Part shown: positions 9,516-18,490 of the stretch, piece after piece
Layout of the letters: each line of letters begins with the position of its first letter
Numbering within the stretch: position 1 is the stretch's first letter
NCBI RefSeq assembly: GCF_013340305.1
Contig: NZ_BLVP01000010.1
Location: forward strand, 1-64,000
Reading direction: 5' to 3'
Length of the DNA: 64,000 nt
Source: Desulfovibrio psychrotolerans
GTDB taxonomy: Bacteria; Desulfobacterota; Desulfovibrionia; Desulfovibrionales; Desulfovibrionaceae
Program-made: the position numbers and the translations under genes
Notes under the pieces: generated by a model
Database searches by the model: none
What the model was told of the DNA's origin: nothing
What the model saw: the letters and a program-made list of their open reading frames with translations, nothing else

Positions 9516-11330
9516 ATGACAGGCCCATTGCGGCGGCTCTGGCGGGAATATCTTCGCCTGTACCGGAACGTCACCTATGTGCGGATGACGGTTATAGGCA
9601 TTTTGGTGGGTGCGCTCACAGGCGTTGCTTCCATAGTCTTTTTCTGGGGCATAGAATATCTTTCGCACCTCGTGCAGGTACAGTGGGCCGGATACGACCT
9701 GCCTGCCCCGGCGGGCGAGAGCATGTTCCACGGGCTGCAGGGCGACGGCGTTTTCCGGCCATGGATTATTCCCCTTGCCTGTCTTGCAGTGGGACTGTTC
9801 ACGGGCTGGCTGGTGGAACGTTTTCTGCCGGACTCCATTCACGGTATGACCGACGGCACGGACGCCATGATCAAGGCGTTTCACCACAACAAAGGTGTTA
9901 TTAAGCCGCGCGGGCCCATCATCCGGGGCTTCACCTCCATTCTCACCATCGCGGCGGGCGGCTCTGCCGGGCGCGAAGGCCCCATTTCGCAGATAGGTGC
10001 GGGCATAGGCTCGTGGCTGGCGGGAAAGCTGGGGCTTTCTGTCAAGGAACGGCGCATTCTTATGCTTACGGGCACGGCGGGCGGGCTTGGCGCGGTGTTC
10101 CGCGCACCGCTGGGCGGCGCGCTTACGGCCATTGAGGTTATCTACAAGGAAGATTTTGAGTCGGAAGCCATTGTGCCTGCCGTTATCTCTTCTGTTGTCG
10201 CCTACTCCATTTTCACCATGGCTTTCGGCACCGAGCCCATGTTTGGCATTCCGGAGTTCTCCTTCAGCAACATCATGGAACTGCCGTTCTATGTGGTGCT
10301 TTCGCTGGCGTGCACCGTTTCCGGCTGGCTGTATGTGCGCACCTTTGTGTACATGAAGTATTCCGTGTTCGAAAAGCTGCGCGTGCGGGTGGGCATTATG
10401 TGGACCATGGCCGCGGGCGGGCTGCTCATGGGCCTTTTCGGCATGCTGTACCCCAAGGTGCTCTCCGGCGGCTACGGCTGGCTGGAACAGGCCATTCTGG
10501 GAGAGCTTACCGTGACCACCATGATTGTGGTGGTGCTGGCCAAAACTCTGGCCACCAGCATTACGCTGGGGTCGGGCATGAGCGGCGGTATGTTTGCACC
10601 TGCCCTGTTTGTGGGCGGCATGACCGGCGGTGCGGTGGGCTTTACCGCTCACAAGTTTTATCCGGATATCGTTACCCAGCCCGGCGGCTATGTGATGGTG
10701 GGCATGGCAGCGTTTTTTGCCGGGGTGGCGCACGCGCCCATAGGCCCGCTGGTCATGGTCTGCGAGCTTACGCAGGGTTACGGCTTGCTTGCGCCGCTCA
10801 TGCTGGCGTCGGCGGTGTGCCTTGTGGTCAACCGCAAGGCATCGCTGTATGAGAACCAGCTGGAGAACAAGTTCGAATCACCCGCGCACATAACCGACGC
10901 GACCATCAATATTCTGGAAAAGCTGCACGTGGCCGATTTCTACCAGCGGGGGCGGGTGACCATTCTGGAAGAATCCATCACCCTGAAGGCCCTTACGGAT
11001 ATTATTGCCGGGACCAACGAGTTTCATTTTCCGGTCAAGAATCAGGAGGGGAGCATAACCGGCATCCTTTCGCTTAACGACGTGCGCAACCTGCTGTACG
11101 AGGAAAGCCTGTTTGAACTGGTGGTGGTGGGAGAGCTTGCCCGTGCCCCGGTGACGCTGGAAGAGGGCGATGACCTGTACACCGCCCTGCTCAAGTTCGT
11201 GGAGGCCGATCTGGGGCAGATTCCCGTGGTGCGGGAAGATAATCCCGATGAGATTCTGGGGCTTATTAACCGTACGGACGTGTTTCTCGCCTATACGGAG
11301 CATCTGAAGAAGTTGCAGGCGGAAGAGTAG
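9516..11330 (+). CDS. ClC-family chloride channel/antiporter with C-terminal CBS pair
   Basis: A 604-residue membrane protein. The ClC gating motif GSAGREGP (E154) is present, as is GGMFAP near residue 357-362, and many hydrophobic helices span residues 20-440. Two CBS domains follow (about 462-600, ending GLINRTDVFLAYTEH); they usually bind adenine nucleotides and regulate transport. The first anion-selectivity motif, normally GSGIP near residue 106-110, is not recognisable: the region reads SIHGMTDGTDA. Anion selectivity or transport mode may therefore differ from well-studied ClC proteins. It probably acts in the inner membrane as a chloride or other anion transporter. Family assignment is secure. 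Confidence 0.9.
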   Translation: MTGPLRRLWREYLRLYRNVTYVRMTVIGILVGALTGVASIVFFWGIEYLSHLVQVQWAGYDLPAPAGESMFHGLQGDGVFRPWIIPLACLAVGLFTGWLVERFLPDSIHGMTDGTDAMIKAFHHNKGVIKPRGPIIRGFTSILTIAAGGSAGREGPISQIGAGIGSWLAGKLGLSVKERRILMLTGTAGGLGAVFRAPLGGALTAIEVIYKEDFESEAIVPAVISSVVAYSIFTMAFGTEPMFGIPEFSFSNIMELPFYVVLSLACTVSGWLYVRTFVYMKYSVFEKLRVRVGIMWTMAAGGLLMGLFGMLYPKVLSGGYGWLEQAILGELTVTTMIVVVLAKTLATSITLGSGMSGGMFAPALFVGGMTGGAVGFTAHKFYPDIVTQPGGYVMVGMAAFFAGVAHAPIGPLVMVCELTQGYGLLAPLMLASAVCLVVNRKASLYENQLENKFESPAHITDATINILEKLHVADFYQRGRVTILEESITLKALTDIIAGTNEFHFPVKNQEGSITGILSLNDVRNLLYEESLFELVVVGELARAPVTLEEGDDLYTALLKFVEADLGQIPVVREDNPDEILGLINRTDVFLAYTEHLKKLQAEE

Positions 11331-11387
11331 TTCCGCGTCTGCAGTTTCCGGGGATTCCTGCGGGGATATGCTGCCCGTGGGCTGGGG

Positions 11388-11753
11388 TCAGTCGCGCGGG
11401 CGGCGGGCAGACGAGCTGCTGCGGGCTTTATTCGTTCCTCCGGCTGTTCTGCCGGTCTTCCCGTTTCCTGAGCCGGTCTTCAGGCTGCTCCGGGTACCCT
11501 TGCCCACGTTGCGCATGATGAGATACGCCGTGCCCCACGCCCCTGCCATCAGCCCCGCCAGCGCAGGCACATAGAGAAACATGTTCTCGTATATGACTGT
11601 GTTGCGCAGCACCGTGCTGCCCATGAAGAACAGCGCGGCGGCGATGATGAGTTGCAGGAGGTGGTTCACATCCTTTATGACGCGCCGCCGACGGCTGAAG
11701 ACAAGGCTGCCCAGCCATACGAGCACAAAGAGGATGACGGCGAACTTGAACAT
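11388..11753 (-). CDS. Small membrane protein, unknown function
   Basis: 121 residues. Three hydrophobic segments are visible: residues 1-20, about 32-50 (LLQLIIAAALFFMGSTV) and about 60-80 (FLYVPALAGLMAGAWGTAYL). The tail is basic and Ser/Gly/Arg-rich. It follows the aldolase-like gene by 12 nt on the minus strand and is probably the last gene of that four-gene cluster. I do not recognise a family. It is convergent with the ClC gene, with only 57 nt between stop codons. Confidence 0.7.
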   Translation of the reverse strand: MFKFAVILFVLVWLGSLVFSRRRRVIKDVNHLLQLIIAAALFFMGSTVLRNTVIYENMFLYVPALAGLMAGAWGTAYLIMRNVGKGTRSSLKTGSGNGKTGRTAGGTNKARSSSSARRPRD

Positions 11754-11765
11754 GCCCTGCGCCGC

Positions 11766-12614
11766 TTAGCCGGGGTGCCGCGCCGGGGGTTCCTGTGCGC
11801 TGTTCGTATCTCCGGAGGTGTTTTGGGCATTGTCTGCCGCACTTCCCGCCTGCTGCGGAGCGCCGTGCACCAGTGCCAGCAGCTTGTCCAGTGCCTCTTC
11901 CGGCCGTTCCTGCTGGAAGACGTTGCGCCCTATGCTCACCCCTGCCGCGCCGCATTCCAGCACCTCTGCCACCATGGACAGGAAGGCATCGAAGTTCGGC
12001 TGTCCGGGGCCGCCCGCCACCAGCACGGGCACCGGGCACGATTCCACGGCCCGCGTGAAGCTGGCTCTGTCGCCTGAATAGGGCACGGAAACCATATCTG
12101 CCCCCAGTTCTCCGCCCAGACGGATGCAGTGCCCGATGAGGCTGGGATCCAGTTCCTTCACGATCCGGTCTCCACGCGCATAGATGACCGCCAGTACGGG
12201 CAGTCCGTGCTGGTGCGCCTCGTCCGTCACGGCACCGAGGTCTGCCAGCATGCGGTCTTCCAGCTCGTTACCGATGTTTACCTGAATGGCAACGGCGTCT
12301 GCGCCGAGGCGCAGAGCCTCCGGGATGGAACAGACCAGCGCCTTGTTCCATGCGGGCAGCCCGTGGCGGGTTCCGGCAGAAAGCTGCACCACCAGAGGCA
12401 GTTCCGTCGCAAGGGAAAGGGCGTGCGCACGGGCGTAGCCCTTGTTCAGCATAACCCCCTGCACGTTGCGGGTGCGTATGTGCTCCAGCAGTTCGGGCAT
12501 GTGGGTTATGCCTGCCAGCATGCCCTCGTAGGCACCATGGTCCAGCGAAAGGATGACGGCTCTGCCGCTGGGGGCGGGGAAAAATCGTTTCAGTTTGCGA
12601 ATGGTGCCTATCAT
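11766..12614 (-). CDS. DhnA/FbaB-type class I aldolase homologue lacking the Schiff-base lysine
   Basis: A 282-residue TIM-barrel protein related to class I fructose-bisphosphate and ADH-synthase aldolases. It keeps the N-terminal Asp motif (LSLDHG) and the Tyr motif (VIYARGDR). At the position where the two homologues at 25.3 and 26.2 kb have K177 ([22 protein letters not shown]), it reads ADMVSVPYSGD, with Ser at residue 176. The phosphate-binding end (VAGGPG, GVSIGRNVFQ) is retained. The C-terminal 30 residues are an Ala/Pro/Gln extension. A classical Schiff-base aldolase reaction is therefore unlikely; a non-aldolase or regulatory role is possible. Its start overlaps the methyltransferase stop (ATGA). 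Confidence 0.85.
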   Translation of the reverse strand: MIGTIRKLKRFFPAPSGRAVILSLDHGAYEGMLAGITHMPELLEHIRTRNVQGVMLNKGYARAHALSLATELPLVVQLSAGTRHGLPAWNKALVCSIPEALRLGADAVAIQVNIGNELEDRMLADLGAVTDEAHQHGLPVLAVIYARGDRIVKELDPSLIGHCIRLGGELGADMVSVPYSGDRASFTRAVESCPVPVLVAGGPGQPNFDAFLSMVAEVLECGAAGVSIGRNVFQQERPEEALDKLLALVHGAPQQAGSAADNAQNTSGDTNSAQEPPARHPG

Positions 12615-13489
12615 GCAGGGTCTCCGTATTGATAATGCCCGCGTGCGTTGCAGGCCAGATGAGGACAGAATTCCAGTGCTTCCCGGGTCAGGGCGGTTGC
12701 CTCGCCCTGTCCTGCGTACAGGATGAGCGGCGGTTCCGTAACGCAGCCCGGCTGGGCGTTCTTGCGGGCCTCAAGCAGCACCAGTGCAGCGTCACGGTCA
12801 GGTTTGGAGTGCACCATGCGCAGGCGCTTGGGTTCCAGCCGTGCCGCCGTGCAGGCGGTAAGCAGCGCGGCAAGGCGCTCCGCAGGGTAGATGCAGCAGA
12901 ACCGCCCCCTGTTGCGTACCAGAAAGCCCCCCGCCCTGACAAATGTTTCCAGCGAGCCGTCCGTTTCAAACAGGGCGCGTGTACGCCTTTCTGTGGCGGC
13001 ATGGCGGCCCTGGTCCGCGCGACGGTACGGCGGGTTGGTGACCACAAGGTCAAAGCTCTCCGCAGACAGGATGTCGCGAACCTCTGTCAGGTTCAGGGTG
13101 TGCACGGCAAAGCGGTCTGCCAGTCCCAGCGCGGCGGCGTTGTATGTGGCCGCCTCGCAGAGCAGGGGGTCTATGTCCACTCCGGTGGCGTGCATAAAGG
13201 CGCGGCGCTGTGCGCGGGTGGGCTTTTCGCTGTCGGGGGCTGCCTGCGGACACTGCGTACCGGGAGTACCGGGAAGGGCATCCAGCAGCAGTGCCAGCGC
13301 CACCACGCCGCATCCGGTGCCAAGGTCAGCCACGGACTGCTCCCGGCTTGTTTCCGGCGGCAGGGCGAAGCGCGCCAGCAGCAGGGCATCCATGGCAAAG
13401 CGGAACGAGCCTTCCGGTTGCAGCAGACCGCGCGGAAACCGGCTGCGCGCAAGCGTTACCGCTTCGGCATCGGCTTGGGGCGGCATCAT
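12611..13489 (-). CDS. SAM-dependent methyltransferase, TrmN6/YfiC-like
   Basis: 292 residues. Motif I DLGTGCGVVALALL binds S-adenosylmethionine, followed by the acidic GVDID loop and the catalytic NPPY motif (VVTNPPYRR), which marks N6-adenine or N-methyltransferases. The family resembles TrmN6 (tRNA1-Val A37 methyltransferase). An Ala/Pro/Gln-rich insertion sits between motif I and the acidic loop. The start overlaps the preceding gene by 4 nt, and the stop overlaps the aldolase-like start by 4 nt, so translation is probably coupled through the cluster. The exact RNA target is not established. Confidence 0.85.
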   Translation of the reverse strand: MMPPQADAEAVTLARSRFPRGLLQPEGSFRFAMDALLLARFALPPETSREQSVADLGTGCGVVALALLLDALPGTPGTQCPQAAPDSEKPTRAQRRAFMHATGVDIDPLLCEAATYNAAALGLADRFAVHTLNLTEVRDILSAESFDLVVTNPPYRRADQGRHAATERRTRALFETDGSLETFVRAGGFLVRNRGRFCCIYPAERLAALLTACTAARLEPKRLRMVHSKPDRDAALVLLEARKNAQPGCVTEPPLILYAGQGEATALTREALEFCPHLACNARGHYQYGDPA

Positions 13490-14283
13490 TGGCGCAGGTC
13501 CTTTTCGTTGCCGGAGAAGGTGGGGGCGGTGGAGGCTGCGGGGGCAAGGGTTTCCGCCGCCGGATGGTCCAGCAGGGGCACGCTTTCAAAAACCCTCTCC
13601 TGCCCTGCGGGACGGAAGGTGATGCGCATGGAACCCGCGCGTCCTTCTTCTTCGCGCAGCAGGTCGGCAAGGCGTGCACGTTCCGCATCGGGCAGGGTGC
13701 GTATTACCTCGTGCAGCCGCCAGGCCGCAAAGGGGGCAACGGCTATGGAATCTACCAGCGCATGGGGCTGCGCGGCAATGGCACGAAGGATGGCAAGGGT
13801 GGCGTGGGCGTCAAAGGTGGTGGAGCCGCTGGTGGCATCGTCCGCATAGCGCATGAAGCGACCATAGGTCAGCAGGGAGGGGCGTTGCTGCGAGAAGCGG
13901 CCGTTGGCGGTGCGGCCCGCGTAGCCTATGTCGGCGGTCCATCCGGTGTTGTCCGCATTGGCGTGACGGGAGGAGAGGGCATGAACAGCCATGGGCACAA
14001 TCTCCGCCTCACCGCCCATGCGCTGAGCCATTTCCTGCGCTGTCTGCCGCAGCGAGGCGGCGGCCCCGGCAAGCGAGTCGAGCACGGCTTGGTGCGCGTA
14101 GCACTGCCCCATGAGCCATGTGACGGGGTGCTGCACGAACAGGTTTTCCTTGCTGGGTGACAGGAGCCGCCATTCCGGCTCTGTTTCAAGCTTGGCGCGG
14201 ATGACAAACGCGCCGAGAACACAGGCGGCAAGGGTAAGGATGAGCAGATTTATATGCTTCCACTGGGATTCCGGCTTTTGCAT
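13486..14283 (-). CDS. Membrane-anchored protein of unknown function
   Basis: 265 residues: a short cytoplasmic N-terminus, one transmembrane helix (about residues 11-30, NLLILTLAACVLGAFVI), then a soluble domain predicted to be periplasmic. The tail is rich in Ala, Pro and Thr. No catalytic motif is recognised. It is the first gene of the minus-strand cluster 14283-11388, with AAAGGAG 12-13 nt before the ATG. It faces the divergent EndoQ-UvrD gene across a 268-nt gap. Confidence 0.75.
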   Translation of the reverse strand: MQKPESQWKHINLLILTLAACVLGAFVIRAKLETEPEWRLLSPSKENLFVQHPVTWLMGQCYAHQAVLDSLAGAAASLRQTAQEMAQRMGGEAEIVPMAVHALSSRHANADNTGWTADIGYAGRTANGRFSQQRPSLLTYGRFMRYADDATSGSTTFDAHATLAILRAIAAQPHALVDSIAVAPFAAWRLHEVIRTLPDAERARLADLLREEEGRAGSMRITFRPAGQERVFESVPLLDHPAAETLAPAASTAPTFSGNEKDLRQ

Positions 14284-14551
14284 GCTGTGCAGAAACTCCT
14301 TTGTGATTGGCGTGGCGTGTGCCGCGCGTGTGGGATGGTTGTAGGCTATTTCGCGACGGAGTCAAAGGGAAGACCGCCGATTGTGTTCCTGCATCATCCG
14401 GCAAGGGTAGTGCTGTAGGCAGAGGGTGGGGCTGTAACCATTTGTATCTTAGCGGCACATTTGATACATCAGGTGGGTACGGATACATCCCGGAGACGGA
14501 ACGGCGCGGTAACGAACCACCGGGCGGGCTTTCATGCGCGAGGAGTACCCC

Positions 14552-17500
14552 ATGAAGCAGTTCAGGGCAGATTTACACATACATTCCCGTTTTTCCCGCG
14601 CTACCAGCAAAAAGCTGACCCCGCGCCATCTTGCGGCATGGTCCCGCGTGAAGGGGCTGGACGTGCTGGGCACCGGCGACTTTACCCACCCGGAGTGGCT
14701 GGATGAGCTGGAGTCCCAACTGGTGCAGGACAGCGCCACCGGGCTGTTTCGTCTGAAGGACGACCGCAGGCTGGACCACGAGATACCGGATTTTTCCGGT
14801 ATGCCTTTTTCCGGGCGCACCCTGTTTATGCTGCAGGGGGAGATAAGCTCCATCTACAAGCGCGGCGGCAAGGTGCGCAAGGTGCACAACCTTGTCTACA
14901 TGCCCACGCTGGAGGCTGCGCGCCGCTTCAGCACCCGGCTGGCGGAGGTGGGCAACATTGCTTCAGACGGCCGCCCCATTCTGGGGCTGGATTCCCGAAA
15001 CCTGCTGGAAATGGTGCTGGAAACGCACCCCCTTGCCTTTCTGGTTCCCGCGCACATATGGACCCCTTGGTTTTCCATTTTCGGCTCAAAGTCCGGATTC
15101 GACAGCATGGAGGAGTGCTTCGGCGACCTTGCGTCAGAAATTTTTGCGCTGGAGACGGGGCTGTCTTCCGACCCGGAGATGAACTGGCTCTGGAGCCATC
15201 TGGACCGCTTCCGGCTTATCTCCAATTCCGACGCCCATTCCGGCGATAATCTGGGCCGCGAATGCAACCTCTTCAGCGGCGAAATATCGTATGAAGGCAT
15301 CTACCGGAGCCTGCGCGGCGAGGCACTGGGGCACAAGTTCCTCGGCACCATGGAGTTTTTTCCGGAAGAGGGCAAATACCATCTGGACGGACACCGCAAG
15401 TGCGGCGTGGTGATGGAGCCGGGTGAAACCCGCTCGCGGGACGGACGTTGCCCCGTATGCGGCAAGCCGCTCACCGTGGGCGTGCTCAACCGCGTGCTGG
15501 AACTGGCGGACAGGGAAGTACCCAGACAGCCCGCCTCCCAGCCGGGATTCGTTTCGCTGGTTCCGCTGCCGGAACTTATCGGCGAGATAATGGGCACTGG
15601 CTCCAAGAGTAAAAAGGTTATGGCGCTGTATGCCCGCGCGGTGCGGACCTTGGGGCCGGAACTGACCATTCTGCGCGATGCGCCGGAAGAGGAGATTCGC
15701 AAGGTGCATCCGCTGCTGGCGGAAGGCGTGATGCGTATGCGGCGGGGCGAGGTTATGCGCCAGCCCGGCTACGATGGTGAATATGGCGTGGTGCGGGTAT
15801 TTTCGCGCAAGGAACGTGACACCTTTCTTAAGGGCGCGTTTCTGGTGGATTTGCCCGAGCGTGGGCCAGAGCGCGAGGCCGAACGTCTGACAGGGCGTGG
15901 GCCACAGGACGGAACAGTGCATGAACCGGACGACGGGCCAGAACATGCAGCAGGCCGACATTCAGACGCCCCCGGCGGAGAGGCCGCGCAGGCGGGTGCG
16001 GCCAGAGATTTGACGGAAGCCGAACGTGCCGCCGCCATGCCCATGCTGGCGAACGCCCTGCGTGAGCGGAACGAGGCCCGGTCAGGCATGCTCGTCCCCG
16101 CAGGCAGGGCGGGCTCCGCTGGTGAGGCATCGGAAGCAGCAGGGATGCAGGGCGCAGCCGATGCGGCAATGGAGCACGGTTTGCGCACCGATGCGGAAGG
16201 CTCCGGGCGCATGGCCGGACACGCCCCTTCTGCCGCGCCGTCCATCGTCTACAATGACGGCCAGCGGGTCGCCATTGCCGCAGGGCCGGAACCCGTGCTG
16301 GTCATGGCCGGTCCGGGAACGGGCAAGACGCGCACCCTTGTGGGGCGCATCCGGCATCTTCTGGATGGCGGCGTGAGCGCGCGGCACATGCTGGCTGTTA
16401 CCTTTACCAGACGCGCCGCCCGCGAAATGGAAGAGCGGCTTGTGGCCTCGCTGGGAGAGGGGCAGGCCACGCCCCGCGCCGACACGCTGCACGCGCTGGC
16501 CTTTGAATACTGGCAGCATTCCTATGACGATGCCCCCACCCTGCTTTCTGAGGAGGGGGCCAGACGGGTGTTCGCGGAGGCCAATCCCGGCGAATCCGCG
16601 CAGCGTCTGCGCGATGCGTGGGACGGCATATCCCTGTGCCGCGAGCGCATGCAGGTGTGCACGCTGGAATTTCACGACCTGTTCGTGAACTATTCCAAGC
16701 TCAAGGATTCGTGGAATCTGGCAGATTACACCGATCTTCTGGAGTTCTGGCTGGAGCAGGCGGATGCGGGGGTCTACTCCTGCCCGTGGACCCATGTGCT
16801 GGTGGACGAGATTCAGGATTTTACCCCCCTGCAACTGGCCCTTGTGCGCAAACTGGTGCCGCAGGGCGGACAGGGCTTTTTCGGCATCGGCGACCCGGAC
16901 CAGTCCATCTACGGTTTCCGGGGGGCGCATGGCGATGTGGCGGCGACTCTGGCCGAAGCGTGGCCGGAGCTGCGCATGGTGCGGCTGGAAGAATGCTACC
17001 GCTGCGCCCAACCCGTGCTGGATATGGCCGCCGCGCTCATGGCGCGCGGCAATGCCCCGCAAGCGTTGAAGGCCATGCGGGCCATTCCTTCTGACCTGCG
17101 CATGTTTGAGGCCCAGTCTCCTGAGGGCGAGGCTTCATGGATAGGCGAGCAGATTCGAGGGCTTATTGGTGCCACCAGCCATTCGCTCAAGGATGCGGAA
17201 GGGGACGGCAGGTTGCTCGGCGGCGAGCTTTCTCCCGGTGATGTGGCGGTGCTGGTGCGCTTTAAGGCGCTGGTGGACCCCATTCAGCGCACGCTTTCCC
17301 GGCTGGGCATTCCCTGCGCGGTACCGGAGAATGAGGCTTTTTGGGTGGAGCCGCGCATACGGCTCATTTTGAACGCCGTGGGCCGTTTTCTGGGCATTGC
17401 CGGTACTCCCGGCGAAGATGCGCTCTCCTGCCCGGACTCCATGCTTGCCAAGGGACCGCTGGGGGTAGCCGCCTATCTGGAAGACATACCCCCCTTTGAC

Positions 17501-17986
17501 CGTCTGTTCTGGAAGTCTGCCGCGTTCCGTGAGATGGCGAAGCGACATGACGAGCTGGGCGGCTGGGCGGGACTGCTGAACTGGATAAACCTGCAGTCGG
17601 AGCTGGAACTGGTGCGCAGGCGCAGTGAAAAGGTGCAGATACTCACCCTGCACGCCGCCAAGGGGCTGGAGTTCAAGGCAGTGTTTCTGCCTGCGCTGGA
17701 AGACGGCATTCTCCCCTTTGCGGGGGCGGGCGTGCTTACCGGCAAGGCCGACCGGAACGAGGGAAGCTATGATGCGGAAGAGGAGCGCAGGCTGCTCTAT
17801 GTGGGCATAACCCGTGCCGAGCAGGCGTTGTTTCTGAGCTGGTCGGGCAAGCGTACGCTGTATGGCAGGGAGATTCGGCTCAAGCCTTCGCGTTTTTTGG
17901 CGGAGTTGCCGCAGGAGGGGGCGGTGAAGCGTTCCGCGCTTAAGGCACACACCAAGCGTAAGGAAAAGCAGCTTTCATTGATGTAG
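14552..17986 (+). CDS. EndoQ-like PHP endonuclease fused to UvrD-type SF1 helicase
   Basis: 1,144 residues in two parts. Residues 1-430 match the TIGR00375/endonuclease Q layout. They contain a PHP metal centre (DLHIHSRFS with H9 and H11, GTGDFTHPEWL, GEISS, VPAHIWTPW, SNSDAHSGD at 224-231), then a zinc-finger-like cysteine set around 283-304 (CPVCGKP), then a helical segment. A low-complexity linker of about 130 residues follows. Residues 570-1144 are a UvrD/PcrA helicase: Q-motif YNDGQR, Walker A AGPGTGKT (586-593), DEIQDF (752-757), GDPDQSIYGFRG, TLHAAKGLEFK and LLYVGITRAEQ. Characterised EndoQ enzymes cleave 5' of deaminated bases, so a repair role is inferred. ATG 14552 is chosen for AGGAG at 14541-14545. 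No partner gene is adjacent. Confidence 0.88.
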   Translation: MKQFRADLHIHSRFSRATSKKLTPRHLAAWSRVKGLDVLGTGDFTHPEWLDELESQLVQDSATGLFRLKDDRRLDHEIPDFSGMPFSGRTLFMLQGEISSIYKRGGKVRKVHNLVYMPTLEAARRFSTRLAEVGNIASDGRPILGLDSRNLLEMVLETHPLAFLVPAHIWTPWFSIFGSKSGFDSMEECFGDLASEIFALETGLSSDPEMNWLWSHLDRFRLISNSDAHSGDNLGRECNLFSGEISYEGIYRSLRGEALGHKFLGTMEFFPEEGKYHLDGHRKCGVVMEPGETRSRDGRCPVCGKPLTVGVLNRVLELADREVPRQPASQPGFVSLVPLPELIGEIMGTGSKSKKVMALYARAVRTLGPELTILRDAPEEEIRKVHPLLAEGVMRMRRGEVMRQPGYDGEYGVVRVFSRKERDTFLKGAFLVDLPERGPEREAERLTGRGPQDGTVHEPDDGPEHAAGRHSDAPGGEAAQAGAARDLTEAERAAAMPMLANALRERNEARSGMLVPAGRAGSAGEASEAAGMQGAADAAMEHGLRTDAEGSGRMAGHAPSAAPSIVYNDGQRVAIAAGPEPVLVMAGPGTGKTRTLVGRIRHLLDGGVSARHMLAVTFTRRAAREMEERLVASLGEGQATPRADTLHALAFEYWQHSYDDAPTLLSEEGARRVFAEANPGESAQRLRDAWDGISLCRERMQVCTLEFHDLFVNYSKLKDSWNLADYTDLLEFWLEQADAGVYSCPWTHVLVDEIQDFTPLQLALVRKLVPQGGQGFFGIGDPDQSIYGFRGAHGDVAATLAEAWPELRMVRLEECYRCAQPVLDMAAALMARGNAPQALKAMRAIPSDLRMFEAQSPEGEASWIGEQIRGLIGATSHSLKDAEGDGRLLGGELSPGDVAVLVRFKALVDPIQRTLSRLGIPCAVPENEAFWVEPRIRLILNAVGRFLGIAGTPGEDALSCPDSMLAKGPLGVAAYLEDIPPFDRLFWKSAAFREMAKRHDELGGWAGLLNWINLQSELELVRRRSEKVQILTLHAAKGLEFKAVFLPALEDGILPFAGAGVLTGKADRNEGSYDAEEERRLLYVGITRAEQALFLSWSGKRTLYGREIRLKPSRFLAELPQEGAVKRSALKAHTKRKEKQLSLM

Positions 17987-18065
17987 GGGGCGCGGAGTTC
18001 CGGCGGCGGAAGAACGGATTTCCCGGCGCGGCAGCGTATCACCGTGCGCAGGCGACCTTTCTGGA

Positions 18066-18149
18066 GACCTATCAGGCGACCTATCATGCGACCTGTCGGG
18101 TGGCCGATCAGGTGACTGATCAGGTGCCCGATCAGGTAGCCGGTTAGGC
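18066..18149. repeat. Degenerate 12-bp tandem array, 7 units
   Basis: Units of exactly 12 bp (for example GACCTATCAGGC, GACCTATCATGC, GGCCGATCAGGT, GCCCGATCAGGT) run from 18066 to 18149. The last unit contains the stop codon of the minus-strand small ORF. The gap 17987-18490 otherwise holds only that ORF. Confidence 0.8.
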
Positions 18150-18296
18150 TTCGGGCAGGGAGCTGCGGTAGAACCAGCGTTCGTACAGGCCGGAAACCCT
18201 GTGTGCTGTCCTGCGGCTGAAGCCGCAGTCCAGCAGTCTACAGTAGACATGCAGGGGGTTGAGCCTGTGCTGGAGATAATTGCGAACTTTAACCAT
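18144..18296 (-). CDS. Small basic 50-residue protein, unknown function
   Basis: ATG at 18296 is preceded by GAGG with suitable spacing, and the ORF ends with TAA at 18144-18146. The product starts MVKVRNYLQHRLNPLHVYCR and ends ERWFYRSSLPEA. Its composition (Leu, Arg, Tyr, Cys, with CGFSRRTAHRVSGLYER in the middle) looks like a compact basic helical protein rather than a random frame. I have the impression that similar short proteins occur in Desulfovibrio genomes, but I cannot verify it. It stands alone between the EndoQ-UvrD gene and cbiR, and a 12-bp tandem array begins at its stop codon. Confidence 0.55.
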   Translation of the reverse strand: MVKVRNYLQHRLNPLHVYCRLLDCGFSRRTAHRVSGLYERWFYRSSLPEA

Positions 18297-18490
18297 GGCG
18301 AACCTCGTCGTGCACCGTATTTCATGAAAGCATTACTGCAATCCATGTGCCCGCATGCCGTTTGTTCAATGGCGGGGGCAGTTACGTTTTGTGCCGTGCG
18401 TACAGGGGGGCAGGCAATGCCCCACATGTACTCCTTATCGGCGAAAAACCGGCATCCCTGTAGGGTTGTCCAATTTTGTCAGAGCACGGC

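Noticed and set aside
8112-10733. 873-codon minus-strand open frame opposite ribF and the ClC gene
   Set aside because: His/Arg/Gly-rich translation without domains. It is the antisense shadow of two well-supported genes in GC-rich DNA, and it also runs over the repeat region.
17987-18490. Cobalamin riboswitch upstream of cbiR
   Set aside because: No B12-box-like GCCACTG sequence or terminator arrangement was found.
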